From: Pseudomonas simiae
GTDB taxonomy: Bacteria; Pseudomonadota; Gammaproteobacteria; Pseudomonadales; Pseudomonadaceae
Length of the DNA stretch: 64,000 nt
Assembly (NCBI RefSeq): GCF_900111895.1
Contig: NZ_FOKB01000007.1
Location: 1 to 64,000 of the forward strand
Direction of reading: 5' to 3'
Shown: positions 62,695-64,000 of the stretch, one piece after another
Position numbering within the stretch: the first letter of the stretch is position 1
How the letters are laid out: each line of letters opens with the position of its first letter
Made by a program: the position numbers and the translations under genes
The notes under the pieces: generated by a model
Databases searched by the model: none
What the model was told of the DNA's origin: nothing
Seen by the model: the letters and a program-made list of their open reading frames with translations, nothing else

Positions 62695-64000
62695 TTACTT
62701 CTTCTGGTCTTCTTTGACTTCTTCGAACTCGGCATCGACAACGTCGTCGTGCTTGGCTTCAGGCTCTGCCTGTTGCGCAGCACCGTCAGCTGGCTGACCT
62801 TGTTCGGCGTACATTTTCTGAGCAACCGGCGCAGAGACTTTCGACAGCTCTTCGATCTTGGCTTCGATAGCAGCCTTGTCGTCGCCTTTGACGGCGGCTT
62901 CCAGGGCAACCACAGCAGCTTCGATTGCAGTCTTCTCTTCAGCAGTCACTTTATCGCCAGCATCAGCGACCATTTTGCGCGTCGAGTGAACCAGTGCATC
63001 ACCCTGGTTACGGGCGCCGGCCAGTTCAGCAAACTTGGCATCCGCATCAGCGTTGGCTTCAGCATCACGAATCATCTGTTGAATTTCTTCATCAGACAGA
63101 CCGGAGTTGGCCTTGATCGTGATCTTCTGCTCTTTGCCGGTAGCCTTGTCTTTCGCGCCGACGTGCAGGATGCCGTTGGCGTCGATGTCGAAGGTCACTT
63201 CGATTTGTGGCACGCCACGTGGTGCTGGTGGAATCTCGGACAGGTCGAACTTGCCCAGGGACTTGTTCTGAGCAGCCTGCTTACGCTCACCTTGCAGCAC
63301 GTGAATGGTCACAGCGCCCTGGTTGTCATCGGCAGTCGAGAACACTTGGGATTTCTTGGTAGGAATCGTGGTGTTTTTCTCGATCAGCGCAGTCATCACG
63401 CCGCCCATGGTTTCGATACCCAGGGTCAGCGGGCTGACGTCCAGCAGCAGCACGTCTTTCACGTCGCCGGCCAATACCGCGCCCTGGATGGCAGCACCCA
63501 TGGCAACCGCTTCGTCCGGGTTCACGTCTTTACGGGCTTCTTTACCGAAGAACTCGGTGACCTTCTGCTGAACCAGTGGCATACGGGTCTGACCGCCCAC
63601 CAGGATCACGTCGTTGATCGAACCAACGTCGATACCGGCGTCTTTCAGCGCGATGCGGCAAGGTTCGATGGTGCGCTGAACCAGGTCTTCAACCAGCGCT
63701 TCCAACTTGGCGCGAGAGATCTTCACGTTCAAGTGCTTAGGACCGGTGGCGTCTGCAGTGATGTACGGCAGGTTCACGTCGGTCGACATGCTCGAGGACA
63801 GCTCGATCTTGGCTTTTTCGGCAGCTTCTTTCAGGCGCTGCATGGCCAGCGGGTCGCCCTTAAGGTTCATGCCGCTTTCTTTCTTGAATTCGTCAACGAG
63901 GTAGTCGATCAGACGAATATCAAAGTCTTCACCGCCGAGGAAGGTGTCACCGTTGGTGGCCAACACTTCGAACTGGTGCTCGCCGTCAACTTCAGCGATC
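62695..64000 (-). CDS. dnaK: Chaperone protein DnaK (partial, N-terminus off-window)
   Basis: The C-terminal 434 or so residues of Hsp70. The frame runs through the window end, so the first part of the ATPase domain is missing. Visible are GGEDFDIRLIDYLVDEFK, the second phosphate loop VGGQTRMPLVQ, the linker VLLLDVSPLTLGIETMGG and the substrate domain. The C-terminal acidic tail ends FEEVKEDQKK. Together with dnaJ it forms the main folding machine. Confidence 0.96.
   Translation of the reverse strand, partial: IAEVDGEHQFEVLATNGDTFLGGEDFDIRLIDYLVDEFKKESGMNLKGDPLAMQRLKEAAEKAKIELSSSMSTDVNLPYITADATGPKHLNVKISRAKLEALVEDLVQRTIEPCRIALKDAGIDVGSINDVILVGGQTRMPLVQQKVTEFFGKEARKDVNPDEAVAMGAAIQGAVLAGDVKDVLLLDVSPLTLGIETMGGVMTALIEKNTTIPTKKSQVFSTADDNQGAVTIHVLQGERKQAAQNKSLGKFDLSEIPPAPRGVPQIEVTFDIDANGILHVGAKDKATGKEQKITIKANSGLSDEEIQQMIRDAEANADADAKFAELAGARNQGDALVHSTRKMVADAGDKVTAEEKTAIEAAVVALEAAVKGDDKAAIEAKIEELSKVSAPVAQKMYAEQGQPADGAAQQAEPEAKHDDVVDAEFEEVKEDQKK

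Overview
The window is a stretch of Pseudomonas core chromosome, most like the P. fluorescens group. The evidence is gene order and content: msrPQ, pssA, ilvCHI, mrcB, a PrrF small RNA beside heme-uptake genes, dksA-gluQ-cbrAB-crcZ-pcnB-folK-panBC-pgi-acs, and then the large pnp-to-dnaK block. The order follows P. aeruginosa PAO1 from the 16S gene next to msrQ through to dnaK, as I remember that genome. No insertion sequence, prophage, integrase, CRISPR array, toxin-antitoxin pair or defence island was seen. Almost every gene is intact and has the usual length for its family.

Layout. 1-378 is the control region of a ribosomal RNA operon that leaves the window to the left: three tandem promoters and a boxA, all on the minus strand. 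379-10196 (minus) carries methionine-sulfoxide repair (msrPQ), phosphatidylserine synthase, branched-chain amino acid synthesis (ilvI-ilvH-ilvC), a YqcC-type protein with a TPR lipoprotein, and penicillin-binding protein 1b. 10315-12774 (plus) holds an aminoglycoside-phosphotransferase/P-loop fusion, a pentapeptide-repeat protein and a TfoX C-terminal-domain protein. 12853-15837 is an iron island: a Fur-controlled PrrF sRNA facing a heme ABC transporter operon (hmuTUV) that has its own Fur-like box.

15862-18058 has a small Rieske protein, sfsA and an aminotransferase. 18378-24978 has dksA, gluQ, a small membrane ORF overlapping cbrA, cbrB, and the sigma-54-dependent sRNA CrcZ with a CbrB-type upstream site. 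This is the catabolite-repression control module: CbrAB drives CrcZ, and CrcZ titrates Hfq/Crc from A-rich mRNA sites. One such site lies directly before acs at 30940. 25117-37863 continues with pcnB, folK, panBC (without panD), pgi, acs and three less-characterised genes, followed by a REPIN at 37892-37970.

38155 to the right end is minus-strand apart from yhbY: a double-BON periplasmic protein, then, in transcription order from the right, dnaK-dnaJ-dapB, carA-carB-greA-DUF4149, rlmE-ftsH-folP-glmM-tpiA-secG, tRNA-Leu, initiator tRNA-Met, and rimP-nusA-infB-rbfA-truB-rpsO-pnp. dnaK is cut by the window end.

I found no undescribed multi-gene system. The most interesting signals are regulatory: the lone prrF with its Fur box, the CbrB/sigma-54/CA-motif arrangement of crcZ, a four-fold GTAACA array upstream of panB, a terminator-like hairpin in the carA leader, double terminators before rimP, and the three-promoter rrn leader. 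Functions come from motif and family recognition by eye. No database search was run.
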